From the NCBI GenBank assembly GCA_019751945.1, contig JAIEMT010000041.1, positions 1-47,918 on the forward strand: DNA of 47,918 nucleotides, written 5' to 3'. Shown here piece by piece: positions 17,185 through 25,714 of this stretch. The notes beneath the pieces are model-generated. The model was not told the DNA's origin. It did not search any database and saw nothing but the letters and a program-made list of their open reading frames with translations. Numbering within the stretch: position 1 is the first letter of the stretch; every line of letters starts with the position of its first letter. Both the position numbers and the translations under genes were made by a program. The DNA comes from a bacterium (GTDB taxonomy: Bacteria > Bdellovibrionota > UBA1018).

Positions 17185-18792
17185 TTATTGCGTGACCGTA
17201 AGTTCGAAAGCCTTGCTGTAAGGGCTGCTGAAGTCTTTGGAAATACTCTTTAGGCGCCAGAAGTACTTTCCGGGCTTCGGCGACTTAATCAAAATAAAGT
17301 TTTCCGGAATCTGTTTTCTGACCAGCGTTTTATTAAAATTCGGATCCGTCGCTAGCTCCAGCAGGTAGCCTTCCGTGAAATTGGTTTTCTGCCACGTCAT
17401 TAAGAAACTGCCGTTGTTGCCGGCTAGAGTGCCCGCCGAGATCGTTGCTCCATCCAGGGGGGTGACTGGAACGGGTGCTAAGAAATTGAAGATGAGCGGC
17501 TTGGGGTCGGACGTAATGGTGAAGCCTTTGATCTGAGTGGAGACTCTGTAGAACACCCGTCCCTTTGAAATCTTGTCTTTCGAAATCAATAAACTAGTCG
17601 TGTCGACACTCTTATCGAAGAGCGGTTTTGTTCCTGAAGCATTTTCAAAGAATTCGACTTTGTATTCTTCCGCTTTGGGATAAGGCTTCCAGCGAACGGT
17701 AATATCCAAGTTCTTGAGCAAGGACCCGCGATAGCGATTGGAGTTCACCGCTTGCCCCCCGATGAGAGGAGGTAGGATCGTGATGAGGTTCACTTCCGGG
17801 CTGAGTGAGAATTTGTGTTTTTTCGAAGTGGAGAGACGTTCGCCCTTGGGGCCACGAACTTCCCACTCATAAGTTCCTGCTTCTTTGATTTCCAGCGAGA
17901 CTCCGAAATTCCCCTTCTTGCTCTGAGCGAGCTTTTCAAAGAGCGGTTTATCTTCACCCACTCGAGTTACAAAAACTTGCGCGCCGGCTTTGAAAGGTTT
18001 CAGCTTCCATTTGAGGTCGACACGCTTTTTGAAGCTGGCGCTCTTACCCAGTTTAAACGTCGTATTGTTGGCCGGCTCCTGATGAGAAACTTGATACTTG
18101 GTTGAAATCGCTTCTTCCGTCGGAGAGGGCGAGGGGGTGGGAGACGGACTGGGTGAAGGCGATGGTGACGGCGAGGGCGACACACTCGGAGTCGGAGAAG
18201 GTGACGGCGATTCACTTGGAGAAGGCGAGGGTGAGGGTTCCGGCGATTCCACGGGTATTGGTTCCTCGATAGCGGGCGGAGGAGCCTTGATCACGACGCG
18301 ATCGTTCTTCGCGATTTGAGTGGTTCCACGAGTCGACTTCACACGGATGGCGCGCGCCTTTGCTTGACCAGTGATGGTACCGGTAAAGACCTGAACGTTC
18401 GCCACGCGAGAAACCCCGCCGAGTGAGAGCTGCGAAGACAACGACAGACGGACCAGCGAGTTGGGAGCAAGCTCCAATACGCCTCCGTCTTCCGTTTGAA
18501 TGACAGCCGTTCCGTCGGGTCCTGTGGCGACCATGTCTAAGTTGTACAGCGGTGCGTCTTTCTGAATTTCCGAGAATTCCGAAGAATTGAGGGCCTTCCT
18601 TCGTGTGGAACCATTTTTCTCAGACAATTTCCCGAAGAGTTGAGTGGCTTGGTCGTCTTGCAAACCAAAGAGGTATCGATAAAAAGAAATACCTCCGAAG
18701 TACAGGGTGGCAGAGCCTACAAAGAGCAACGCCCCAAAACAGAGCAGAATGATTTCCCAGCGTTTGAATTGAAGGCGATTTTTCTTATTCAT
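17185..18792 (-). CDS. FecR-domain membrane protein with Ser-Pro linker
   Basis: 535 residues. Residues about 13-34 form a single N-terminal membrane helix. A FecR-like domain follows (about 84-170; GPDGTAVIQTEDGGVLELAPNS region). Then comes a linker of Ser-Pro and Thr-Pro dipeptides (about 178-226), and a C-terminal periplasmic region of repeated fibronectin-like modules of about 100 residues (VDLKWKLKPF..., ITVRWKPYPKAEEYKVEFFE, SFLMTWQKTNFTEGYLLELATD). This suggests an inner-membrane anchor with an extended linker reaching to peptidoglycan or beyond. There is no neighbouring sigma factor or TonB receptor, so a classic FecR anti-sigma role is not supported. Confidence 0.78.
   Translation of the reverse strand: MNKKNRLQFKRWEIILLCFGALLFVGSATLYFGGISFYRYLFGLQDDQATQLFGKLSEKNGSTRRKALNSSEFSEIQKDAPLYNLDMVATGPDGTAVIQTEDGGVLELAPNSLVRLSLSSQLSLGGVSRVANVQVFTGTITGQAKARAIRVKSTRGTTQIAKNDRVVIKAPPPAIEEPIPVESPEPSPSPSPSESPSPSPTPSVSPSPSPSPSPSPSPTPSPSPTEEAISTKYQVSHQEPANNTTFKLGKSASFKKRVDLKWKLKPFKAGAQVFVTRVGEDKPLFEKLAQSKKGNFGVSLEIKEAGTYEWEVRGPKGERLSTSKKHKFSLSPEVNLITILPPLIGGQAVNSNRYRGSLLKNLDITVRWKPYPKAEEYKVEFFENASGTKPLFDKSVDTTSLLISKDKISKGRVFYRVSTQIKGFTITSDPKPLIFNFLAPVPVTPLDGATISAGTLAGNNGSFLMTWQKTNFTEGYLLELATDPNFNKTLVRKQIPENFILIKSPKPGKYFWRLKSISKDFSSPYSKAFELTVTQ
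18118..18255 (-). repeat. Low-complexity tandem repeat encoding Ser-Pro/Thr-Pro
   Basis: On the plus strand the tract is built of GAGGGCGA/GGCGATGG-like 6-base units; on the coding strand they give alternating Ser/Thr and Pro codons. Units are degenerate rather than perfect. Being multiples of six, length changes would keep frame and only alter linker length. Confidence 0.75.
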
Positions 18793-18958
18793 CGGGTCGT
18801 CATTTCAGAATAGCACCCCGTGTTTAGTTGGGGAATTCCAGGTTCATAGGCGGCGGAAAACTCCTGCTGTCAATTCCATGACTGTTGCGTACCTCTGCCA
18901 TTCTGTTGTGTAATAGATAGTAGTATTTCTCCCCAAAAATTTACGAGGCCATGTCGAT

Positions 18959-19423
18959 ATGTTGAACGCTGCGAAGGAAACGACGGACCAAGGATTAGTC
19001 GTGCGTCTGTCCGGAACCATCGAAGAAAACGTGAATTTTGAGCAACTCATTGGTACCCCGCCTGCCAAGCTCATTGTCAATTGTAAGGAAGTCGCACGCA
19101 TTAACTCCGTCGGCGTGAAGGCGTGGATCAAATATTTTCAGAGTTTACAGGGGAAATCCAAACTTCGTTTTCAAGAGTGCTCTACCGCGATCGTCGAGCA
19201 GATCAATTTGATTTCAAACTTTCTCTGCGGTGGGGGCTTAGATTCTATTTACGTTCCCTTTACGTGCGTGAGCTGCAAGTCGCAGCTGGTGGGTCTGTTC
19301 AAGATCGAAGATTTGAAAAAGATGGGAATGAATGTTCCCGAGTTGAAGTGCTCGAAGTGTGGCAACAAGGCTGTATTTGACGACATCCCAGAAGAGTATT
19401 TTGGCTTCTTGACCAGGGTTTAA
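18959..19423 (+). CDS. STAS-like domain fused to a zinc ribbon
   Basis: 154-residue cytosolic protein in two parts. Residues 1-90 resemble a STAS (anti-sigma antagonist) domain: beta strand, LIVNCKEVARINSVGVKAW with N49-S50-V51-G52 at the place where SpoIIAA-type proteins carry the phosphorylatable DSSG serine, then QECSTAIVEQINLISNF. Residues 100-154 hold CVSC (103-106) and CSKC (131-134), a likely zinc ribbon, and end in VFDDIPEEYFGF. A paralogue at 39429-39896 conserves the serine, all four cysteines and the C-terminal motif. The GHKL ATPase gene follows 8 bases later, which fits a partner-switching pair. The role is inferred. Confidence 0.72.
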   Translation: MLNAAKETTDQGLVVRLSGTIEENVNFEQLIGTPPAKLIVNCKEVARINSVGVKAWIKYFQSLQGKSKLRFQECSTAIVEQINLISNFLCGGGLDSIYVPFTCVSCKSQLVGLFKIEDLKKMGMNVPELKCSKCGNKAVFDDIPEEYFGFLTRV

Positions 19424-19431
19424 GAATAAAC

Positions 19432-20400
19432 GTGAGCAAATCTTTAGTTCTGTATTCCAACAATCCCGACGACAAAATTTTTGCTGCAGAAGCTGCAGCC
19501 GTCGCACATCTCAACCTTGAAGTGAAATCCGATTTCATCGGAGTTGCAGATGCTCTCGCTGCGGGCGAAGTCGGTGCGGTTTTTTGTGAGATCATCGATC
19601 AAGCAGCCTTCCGCAAATTTGAAGAAGCGATTCAATCTCGCGTTGGTCTTTTTTCAGACAAAGTGAATGGCAATCACTTTCACTTTCTGACAGATCTGGA
19701 CATCGAAAAAACAACTTTTCTTCTGGAGAGCCCGCTCTTCGGAAATTTTGTGCTCCGACACTACGAAAGTCCCAAGGCCGATGGCCAGCACTACGGTCGT
19801 ATTGTGGCGGCATCCCAGACTGATCGGGCTTTTGGTTTAGAGTCGATCATGAAGTCGAAGACTCAATCGGTGAAGCTCGAGTGGACGACGCAAAAGCAAG
19901 ATGCCGTTGATGCCGTTCGAAACTACCTGCTCGCGGCGAAGTTTAAAGCCCGAATGGCCACCACGGTGGCCAATGCGGTCGATGAAATTTTAATGAACGC
20001 CATGTACGACGCCCCGGTGGATGATCTTGGAAAATCCATTTATCAATCCACGCCGCGTTCCACTCCTATGAAGCTGGAAAACAAGGCTGCCGTACAGATG
20101 GAAATTACTTACGACGGCAAGTACGTTGCCGTTTCAGCCATCGATCTCTATGGCAGTGTGGATAAGAAGAAGCTCCTGGCTCATATGGCCAAGAGTTATC
20201 AACGAGAGGAATTTCGAGTTCGAGCCACACACCAGGGTGCGGGCGTGGGTTTGGGCCAAGTCTTTCGTTCCGGTGGCAGTGTGCTTTTCTCAAGCGAAGC
20301 CGGCAGTCGCACAGAAGTGACGATTATGTTTCGCCGTCTCGACATGTTCCGAGAATTCAAAGATCAATTCAGGTTTCTAGGGACTCAATTCTACTTCTAA
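19432..20400 (+). CDS. GHKL/HATPase_c regulator with receiver-like N-terminus
   Basis: 322 residues, GTG start. The N-terminal about 125 residues alternate strands and helices like a response-regulator receiver (LVLYSNNPDDKIF, AVFCEIIDQ), but the usual phospho-acceptor pattern is not evident. Residues about 150-300 look like an anti-sigma-type ATPase: N-box E185xxxN189 in AVDEILMNAMYDA, a degenerate G1 box DLYG (238-241), and a G2 box GAGVGLG (269-275). No transmembrane segment or histidine-kinase phospho-acceptor domain is visible. The stop overlaps the maf start by one base. Together with the preceding STAS protein it could be a serine kinase/antagonist pair. Confidence 0.68.
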   Translation: MSKSLVLYSNNPDDKIFAAEAAAVAHLNLEVKSDFIGVADALAAGEVGAVFCEIIDQAAFRKFEEAIQSRVGLFSDKVNGNHFHFLTDLDIEKTTFLLESPLFGNFVLRHYESPKADGQHYGRIVAASQTDRAFGLESIMKSKTQSVKLEWTTQKQDAVDAVRNYLLAAKFKARMATTVANAVDEILMNAMYDAPVDDLGKSIYQSTPRSTPMKLENKAAVQMEITYDGKYVAVSAIDLYGSVDKKKLLAHMAKSYQREEFRVRATHQGAGVGLGQVFRSGGSVLFSSEAGSRTEVTIMFRRLDMFREFKDQFRFLGTQFYF

Positions 20401-21002
20401 TGAATCGGCTTATTCTAGCTTCCAGTTCTCCTCGCCGAATCGACTTGCTTCGACAGGTGAGAATGAATCCGGAAGTAGTGCCTCCTAACGCGGACGAGAC
20501 CGTAAAAAAGGGGGAGCTTCCGCAGGCCTTGGTAAAACGGCTTTCGGCGGTCAAGGCGGAATCAGTTCTGGCTCAACTCCCCCCTTCGTCAGAGACTACT
20601 TTCATTATTGCGGCCGACACTGTCGTGGTCGCGCCCAATGGAAAAACGATCTTGGGCAAGCCGGTTGATCAGACGGATGCTGTGAAAATGCTCAAGACCT
20701 TGGTGGGGCGCGCCCACTTAGTTTATACCGGGTACACAGTTCTGCAGCTGCGCGACGGAAAAATTAAAAAGAAAACCCGAGTCGTGAAGAGCCGTGTTCA
20801 GATGCGAAAGATCTCTCCTCAGGAAATTCAAAACTATGTGGCCACCGGAGAGCCAATGGACAAAGCGGGTTCCTATGCTGCGCAAGGAATCGGAATGTCA
20901 TTGATTCAAGAAATTCGAGGGAGCTATACCAACGTAGTCGGTTTGCCGATGGCCCAACTTCTGGAAGATCTGGACAAGGAGTTTGGGTTCTCGGTATTTT
21001 AA
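20400..21002 (+). CDS. maf: Maf-like nucleoside triphosphate pyrophosphatase
   Basis: Hydrolyses non-canonical or excess nucleoside triphosphates (dTTP/UTP class most likely) to monophosphate and PPi. The 200-residue protein has ASSSPRR (7-13), the catalytic-base strand AADTVV (71-76), GKPVDQTDAVKML, and MDKAGSYAAQGIG toward the C-terminus. Translationally coupled to the ATPase gene and 9 bases before yggS. Confidence 0.92.
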   Translation: MNRLILASSSPRRIDLLRQVRMNPEVVPPNADETVKKGELPQALVKRLSAVKAESVLAQLPPSSETTFIIAADTVVVAPNGKTILGKPVDQTDAVKMLKTLVGRAHLVYTGYTVLQLRDGKIKKKTRVVKSRVQMRKISPQEIQNYVATGEPMDKAGSYAAQGIGMSLIQEIRGSYTNVVGLPMAQLLEDLDKEFGFSVF

Positions 21003-21011
21003 AGTACGGAA

Positions 21012-21668
21012 ATGAACACCGAGATCGCTGAAAATTTTCAAGCCATTCGAAAGGAAGTTCCACCCGAAGTGGTACTTATTGCCGTGAGCAAGGCTCAGTC
21101 CGCTGACGCGATCGAAGAAGTGTATCGTCTGGGTCACCGAGATTTTGGTGAAAACTACGTTCAGGAGCTGGTCGAAAAGGCAAAAACCCTGGAAGAGCGG
21201 GGCTGTAATGGCATCCGGTGGCATTTCATCGGGCACCTCCAAACAAACAAGGTGAAGCAAGTGCTGACTTGCGCCGCCGCTATTCATTCAGTCGATTCCT
21301 TAAAGTTGGCGACTGAGATCTCGACAAAGAATTCTGGACGTCCTCCCGTAAAAATTTTCATTGAGATTAACATTGATGAAGAGGAATCGAAGTCTGGAGT
21401 CGCATTGGACGAAGCCATTCCTCTGAGCGAAAAAATTGCGAAACTTCCCAATCTCAGTCTTCAGGGGCTGATGTGTGTGCCGCGTGCCGGAGGAGATTCT
21501 CGCGCAGCGTTCGATTTGCTGCGCGATTTAGAAAGAGGATGCCAGCCTTACACTCAGGGTCAGCTCAGCATGGGCATGACTCAAGATTTTCGAATTGCCC
21601 TCGAAGAAGGGACCACTCACGTTCGAATTGGAACGGCGATTTTTGGACGAAGAGGGGCGCAACCATGA
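21012..21668 (+). CDS. yggS: YggS-family pyridoxal phosphate homeostasis protein
   Basis: PLP-binding single-domain alanine-racemase-fold protein that affects vitamin B6 and amino-acid balance. The 218-residue protein has the PLP lysine in AVSKAQ (K27), DFGENYVQE, WHFIGHLQTNK, and SMGMTQDFRIALEEGTTHVRIGTAIFG. Its stop overlaps the start of the MORN protein gene as ATGA. Firm assignment. Confidence 0.93.
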   Translation: MNTEIAENFQAIRKEVPPEVVLIAVSKAQSADAIEEVYRLGHRDFGENYVQELVEKAKTLEERGCNGIRWHFIGHLQTNKVKQVLTCAAAIHSVDSLKLATEISTKNSGRPPVKIFIEINIDEEESKSGVALDEAIPLSEKIAKLPNLSLQGLMCVPRAGGDSRAAFDLLRDLERGCQPYTQGQLSMGMTQDFRIALEEGTTHVRIGTAIFGRRGAQP

Positions 21669-22615
21669 GTCTGGTGCTTTTTCTTCTCACCGTTTCCACT
21701 CAGGCCTTCGCTGCTGAAAAAGCGTATGTCCATTGCCCTTCCGGCACTCATATTGTGGGTTTCGGCCCACCCGATGGAGATGCGCAAGGGTGCGAGCGCG
21801 ACGATGGCACTAAGCACGGGCCTTTCGTGCTTTGGCACCTGGCTGGAAAGCCTGCACAGACGGGGGAATTTAAAGACGGAAAACTCCACGGTCACAGCGT
21901 GAGCTACCACGAAGATGGAAAGAAAAAGAGTGAGGGCGACTACGAGGAAGGAAAACTGACCGGCAAGTGGGAGCGTTGGAACGAAAAGGGCAAGTTGAAA
22001 GATTCCGGAACTTGGAAGAAGGGCGTACCCGAAGGACTTTGGACCACCTGGTATCCCAATGGAAAAAAAAGCAGTGAAGGACATTTTGACGACGGCCGTC
22101 GCGTTTGTAAGTGGACCTATTGGGACGAAAAAACGGGGAATCCGAAAGAGAAACAAGAAAAAGAATCCTCGGCTTGCCTGCAAGGGGTTCGTGGGTTGGA
22201 CCTCAACCACTTCCGCGCAGGACTGGATGGCATGTTTCAAGGTCAGTTGGGCAGGTCGTTTTCCTCTTACGGCGCTTGGGCACCCGAATTTGGGCTGACC
22301 TCTTGGTTAGCGTTAGGTGCGGAGATCGGTGTTTCCGCCTATCAACGCGGAGACAGGACAGGATTATTTATTCGACTGGAGACCGTTTTTCGCGTCATCG
22401 TGAAGCCTCTCCATCCCTTCGAGTTGGAACTGGTCGGAGGCGCTCAACATTGGCTCAACTATGGCGGAACGCAAGGAAGTGTTGGCTTCAACGTCGCGTG
22501 GGTTTTTGATCAGAAGATCTTTGGATTCCTTGACCGCATTGTTTTTGGCGTGACTGGAATTGAAGGTCGATCCGATGCTCACGAAGCAAAACTTGGATTG
22601 GGAATGACTTTCTAG
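21665..22615 (+). CDS. Exported MORN-repeat protein with C-terminal beta-barrel-like domain
   Basis: 316 residues from the ATG at 21665; an upstream open frame overlaps yggS and is not used. Signal peptide about 1-17. Residues about 55-155 hold roughly five MORN-type repeats (GKLHGHSVSYHEDGKKKSEGDY, GKLTGKWERWNEKGK, GVPEGLWTTWYPNGK). Residues about 170-316 alternate polar and hydrophobic residues in short strands (GAWAPEFGLTSWLALGAEIGV, FELELVGGAQHWLNYGG) and end in a terminal phenylalanine, as outer-membrane barrels do. It is probably an outer-membrane protein with a periplasmic or surface MORN module. Last gene of the five-gene operon from 18959. Confidence 0.75.
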   Translation: MSLVLFLLTVSTQAFAAEKAYVHCPSGTHIVGFGPPDGDAQGCERDDGTKHGPFVLWHLAGKPAQTGEFKDGKLHGHSVSYHEDGKKKSEGDYEEGKLTGKWERWNEKGKLKDSGTWKKGVPEGLWTTWYPNGKKSSEGHFDDGRRVCKWTYWDEKTGNPKEKQEKESSACLQGVRGLDLNHFRAGLDGMFQGQLGRSFSSYGAWAPEFGLTSWLALGAEIGVSAYQRGDRTGLFIRLETVFRVIVKPLHPFELELVGGAQHWLNYGGTQGSVGFNVAWVFDQKIFGFLDRIVFGVTGIEGRSDAHEAKLGLGMTF

Positions 22616-23500
22616 TTAGCAGCTGGCATTCGACACAGCGATATTATATCGAACACTCAGATAGCAGTGGAGTTGATTGAGTTCTGCCGCCACGATTGCG
22701 CGGTTGTAGAGAATGACTTCTGCAATTCTTCCGATGAGGGGATTCGATCCGAAGTTCGCGTCCCCGATGGTCATCTTATAAATATTTCCAAGGGTCATGT
22801 CCGCTGTGCCTCCTGCAGTCGCCTGCTGGCCATTCAAATAGAGAGTGAGTACTCCAGTGGAAGATGACCAATGTCCAATCGCGATGTTGGCAATATTTTG
22901 AGTGTAGATGATGGTGTCGGGAGTTTGAACCAATACAGAACCGGCAGTGAGAGAGAAGAGCTCGATGTACTGATTGGTAGGACCGCCTTGTTGCGCGGTG
23001 GTAGTTCTCCAGCCGTTGTTGACGGTGCTGGTTCCCGATTTTCCAAAGGTAAAAAGAGTTCCTGTGGTGACGCCGGAGTCAACGGAGTACACCACTGCCC
23101 AAGTGGCTTCACTCGTTCCAAAGGTGGAGTCGCCGACGGATCTTGCTAGAGAATTAGAACCGTTGAAAGAGAGAGAGCTGTACCCGTTGAAGAGGCTGTC
23201 TGAGGCAATGAAGCCGGGCTGGCTACCCGCTGTGGCTTGATCAAAGTCGTTCCCAATCCCCGATTGATCCCCCCAATTCGAAACGCCGGTGGCGATGGTG
23301 ACTCCGGCGTCCGACTTGAGCCAGGTGCGAAGACCTGAAATCGTTGAAGGGGGTACGGTAACAACGGCCGGAGTTGTTTTGTTGTCGTTGGTGGAACTGT
23401 TGAGAATACTTAAGCCCGGACCGCAGCGAAATAAGAAGAAACTGACAACGAGTGCTCCGAGAGTCATTCCTAACTGTGTAACGATGTGGCGTTTCTTCAT
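22616..23500 (-). CDS. Exported LamG/concanavalin-like domain protein
   Basis: 294 residues. The N-terminus is a hydrophobic export signal (about 10-25) ending at Cys26; the -1 residue is Arg, so this is not a canonical lipobox and lipidation is uncertain. Residues about 57-280 form a concanavalin A-like/LamG jelly-roll: GLRTWLKSDAGV, WGDQSGIGNDFDQ, LSFNGSNSL, LTLYLNGQQAT, GRIAEVILYNRAI. This is the type often used for binding polysaccharide or as a surface domain. Its stop codon abuts that of the MORN gene on the other strand. Confidence 0.75.
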   Translation of the reverse strand: MKKRHIVTQLGMTLGALVVSFFLFRCGPGLSILNSSTNDNKTTPAVVTVPPSTISGLRTWLKSDAGVTIATGVSNWGDQSGIGNDFDQATAGSQPGFIASDSLFNGYSSLSFNGSNSLARSVGDSTFGTSEATWAVVYSVDSGVTTGTLFTFGKSGTSTVNNGWRTTTAQQGGPTNQYIELFSLTAGSVLVQTPDTIIYTQNIANIAIGHWSSSTGVLTLYLNGQQATAGGTADMTLGNIYKMTIGDANFGSNPLIGRIAEVILYNRAIVAAELNQLHCYLSVRYNIAVSNASC

Positions 23501-23687
23501 GGATCTCCAATCCCTTCTGAAATTATCAACAAAGCGGTAGAGAAAATCCAGTCACGCCGAGCAAAGTCTGCGTCAAATGTACTGAATTCAAAAAAAACAT
23601 TTCATTTCGAGGGGCTAGCTGAGCTATTCCCGCGAGTAGTGAGGCCATCTCGCCTCCTTTATAACTGGGATTGAAAGGAAGGTTGCT

Positions 23688-24377
23688 ATGAACCTCATCG
23701 ATAAACTGGTTTTCTTGAAATCTTGTGTGGCTACGGTGAAAGATCCGAACAACACCGAGGATATTTTGCGGGCGCTAGAAAAGGCGCTGACTCCTGAAAT
23801 GGCCGCTCCGGTGATTGCCCATTTGAAGTCGGATCCCCAGACCAAGCAAGCTGTGGAAAGCCGCCTCTTCATGCCGTACTTCAAAATGGAAGAGCTCGAG
23901 GCCTATCCCGAAGGCACGTTGGCGAAAGAACTCTTTCACTATTACAAGAAGAATGGTTTCGAGCCCACTTTCTTTCCGATGGAAGAAGATAACGAGTTGA
24001 ACTACCTCCGTTCGAGAGTTCGCAAGACTCACGACATCTGGCACGTCGTCACGGGATTCGATACCTCTCTTCCTGGAGAGTTGGGGCTTTTAGGTTTTGC
24101 GTATCAGCAGATGCGCTCGGCGCCTTCGGTTCTGGTATTTATTTTAGGATTACTGCATGCGTTGATCTACAAGCGCGAAATTCTGGGAGAGTGTTTGGAG
24201 TCTTTCAATCGCGGCTGGACGTTAGGGAAAAATACCCGAATGATTTTCGGCGTCGACTGGCTAAAGATGATTGGATTGCCGCTCACGGAGGTTCGAGCGC
24301 AGATGCGCCTCCAGCCGCAGAAGTCTTTAGTTGAGCTGGGCGCCTTCCATCGGCCGAATGAGCAAGTAGCTCTCTAA
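23688..24377 (+). CDS. Coq4-family ubiquinone biosynthesis protein
   Basis: 229 residues with the Coq4 signature HDxxH(x11)E: H115, D116, H119 and E131 in KTHDIWHVVTGFDTSLPGE. Coq4 binds a metal with this motif and takes part in ubiquinone ring modification or complex assembly. Bacterial homologues exist, and several are tied to quinone or fatty metabolism. AAAGGAAGG precedes the ATG at about 5 bases. No other ubi or coq gene is close. It overlaps the convergent tetR gene by 51 bases. Confidence 0.87.
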   Translation: MNLIDKLVFLKSCVATVKDPNNTEDILRALEKALTPEMAAPVIAHLKSDPQTKQAVESRLFMPYFKMEELEAYPEGTLAKELFHYYKKNGFEPTFFPMEEDNELNYLRSRVRKTHDIWHVVTGFDTSLPGELGLLGFAYQQMRSAPSVLVFILGLLHALIYKREILGECLESFNRGWTLGKNTRMIFGVDWLKMIGLPLTEVRAQMRLQPQKSLVELGAFHRPNEQVAL

Positions 24378-24974
24378 AAGTCGCGTGAGCTCGGTCTTGA
24401 GCTGAGTTTCAGAAATTTGCGGATTCTTGTCCATGCAATGCGCTTCGAGAACGCCCATGAAGCTGTTCATCGCCAAGAAGAGTGTGCTCTCGAGATTTTC
24501 ATGGCGAATCTCTGTCGGGAACTGGGCCCGGAGTACCGCCGCCATTTCTTTGGAGAGAATTCGGCGTGACTCCAATAGGTCTTCTATTTTGTTGAGGCGG
24601 TGAAGCTGAGAAAAGATGACGCGAAGGAAATGTTTTCTCTTGAGAAAAGTATCGACTGAAACATCTACCAGGCTTGCAGTCATCTCACGCATCGATTTGC
24701 CTGAATTTTCTTTCACCACCGAGAGAAAGACTCTTCGATTTTCTTCAATCATGCGATCGATCAAGTAGGTGAAGATTTTTTCCTTGTTGGGAAAGTACTG
24801 GTAGAGCGATCCGATGCTGACGCCAGCTTTGTCGGCAATTTTATTGGTCGTTGTGGAATCAAAATCCAAAGAATCAAAGAGCTTGTTTGCAGCCTGAACT
24901 ACCGAATCAAAAATTCCACGAGAAGAAGCCTTTTCCGGAACAAACAGAGATTTCTTAAGTTTTCGCGTTCGCAT
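24327..24974 (-). CDS. TetR-family transcriptional regulator
   Basis: 215 residues. Residues about 20-65 form the TetR helix-turn-helix: FDSTTTNKIADKAGVSIGSLYQYFPNKEKIFTYLI, with the classic GVSIGSLYQYF recognition helix. The remainder is an all-helical ligand-binding region without a recognisable ligand pocket. The start is 22 bases from the left palindrome of the RAYT element, so that repeat occupies its promoter region. Probable targets: itself, coq4, or the acyl-CoA dehydrogenase unit; all inferred. Confidence 0.87.
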   Translation of the reverse strand: MRTRKLKKSLFVPEKASSRGIFDSVVQAANKLFDSLDFDSTTTNKIADKAGVSIGSLYQYFPNKEKIFTYLIDRMIEENRRVFLSVVKENSGKSMREMTASLVDVSVDTFLKRKHFLRVIFSQLHRLNKIEDLLESRRILSKEMAAVLRAQFPTEIRHENLESTLFLAMNSFMGVLEAHCMDKNPQISETQLKTELTRLLESYLLIRPMEGAQLN

Positions 24975-24995
24975 TCCTCTCCCCTATAGCAGAGT

Positions 24996-25023
24996 CACCA
25001 AAAGGTGGTCACCACCTTTTGGT
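24996..25023. repeat. Left RAYT-associated palindrome
   Basis: A perfect 27-base palindrome: 13-base arms ACCAAAAGGTGGT and ACCACCTTTTGGT around a central C. A 22-base part (24996-25017) recurs at 25715-25736 with one difference, at the centre base. It lies between tetR and the RAYT gene. Confidence 0.9.
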
Positions 25024-25037
25024 AGGCGGATTGCATC

Positions 25038-25703
25038 ATGGTGTTCATGCCTAGAAAACCATTGCTTCGAAGCAATTTCTTACCCTACCACGTAACAGCA
25101 AGGGCAAATAATCGGGAACCGTTCCGTTTGAGTCAAAGTCAGGTATGGAGGGAACTCACTCACGCGTGTTTCAGTCTTTCGATCATTTATGAGGTGGAAT
25201 TTCATGCATTGGTCCTGATGCCGAACCATTTTCACATGATTCTGACCGTACCTCAGCATGATCTCGGGAAAGTGATGAATTTTTTTATTAGTACTGTCAC
25301 GAAAGAGATGAATTTTATTTCTGGTCGATCCGGACATGTTTTTGGAGGACCCTATCACTGGTCGCTTATTGGAAACTCGAGATACTTTGGGCATGCGCTA
25401 AAATATGTGTATAGAAATCCCGTCAAGGCTGGCATTTGCGGATTGGTAGAGGACTACCATTTTAGCACTCTACAGGGTCTGATAGGCGGAACACATCTTT
25501 CGTTTCCGATCTATTTTACAAGGTCGAGGTTGGAATTATCCCTGCCATCGCTTCAGGGTTTGGATATCTTGGATTGGTTAAACAACCCCTTTCCACATGA
25601 AGCCGAAACTTTAATTCAAAAGGGACTAAGGAAAAAGTCTTTTGATTCAATTCTAAATCGAGAAACTCGAAGGTCGTCAAAAGTATTAGAACTGCTTTTA
25701 TGA
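25038..25703 (+). CDS. REP-associated tyrosine transposase (IS200/Y1 family)
   Basis: 221-residue single-strand DNA nuclease/transposase. The HUH motif is HFH (64-66) in LMPNHFHMIL, and the catalytic tyrosine lies in LKYVYRNPVKAG (121-132), Y123 or Y125. The N-terminal FLPYHVTARANNREPF and the YxxxNPVKAG motif are typical of RAYTs rather than of insertion-sequence TnpA. The coding sequence is noticeably more A+T-rich than its neighbours and uses codons the flanking genes avoid, which suggests acquisition. The frame is intact. Confidence 0.87.
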   Translation: MVFMPRKPLLRSNFLPYHVTARANNREPFRLSQSQVWRELTHACFSLSIIYEVEFHALVLMPNHFHMILTVPQHDLGKVMNFFISTVTKEMNFISGRSGHVFGGPYHWSLIGNSRYFGHALKYVYRNPVKAGICGLVEDYHFSTLQGLIGGTHLSFPIYFTRSRLELSLPSLQGLDILDWLNNPFPHEAETLIQKGLRKKSFDSILNRETRRSSKVLELLL

Positions 25704-25714
25704 CGCACATGAGC

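Noticed and set aside
18118-18255. Possible CRISPR array
   Set aside because: Units are 6 bases with no unique spacers; no cas genes in the window.
18098-18319. Gly/Glu/Asp-rich plus-strand frame
   Set aside because: Shadow of the Ser-Pro tract of the FecR-like protein; purely repeat-derived.
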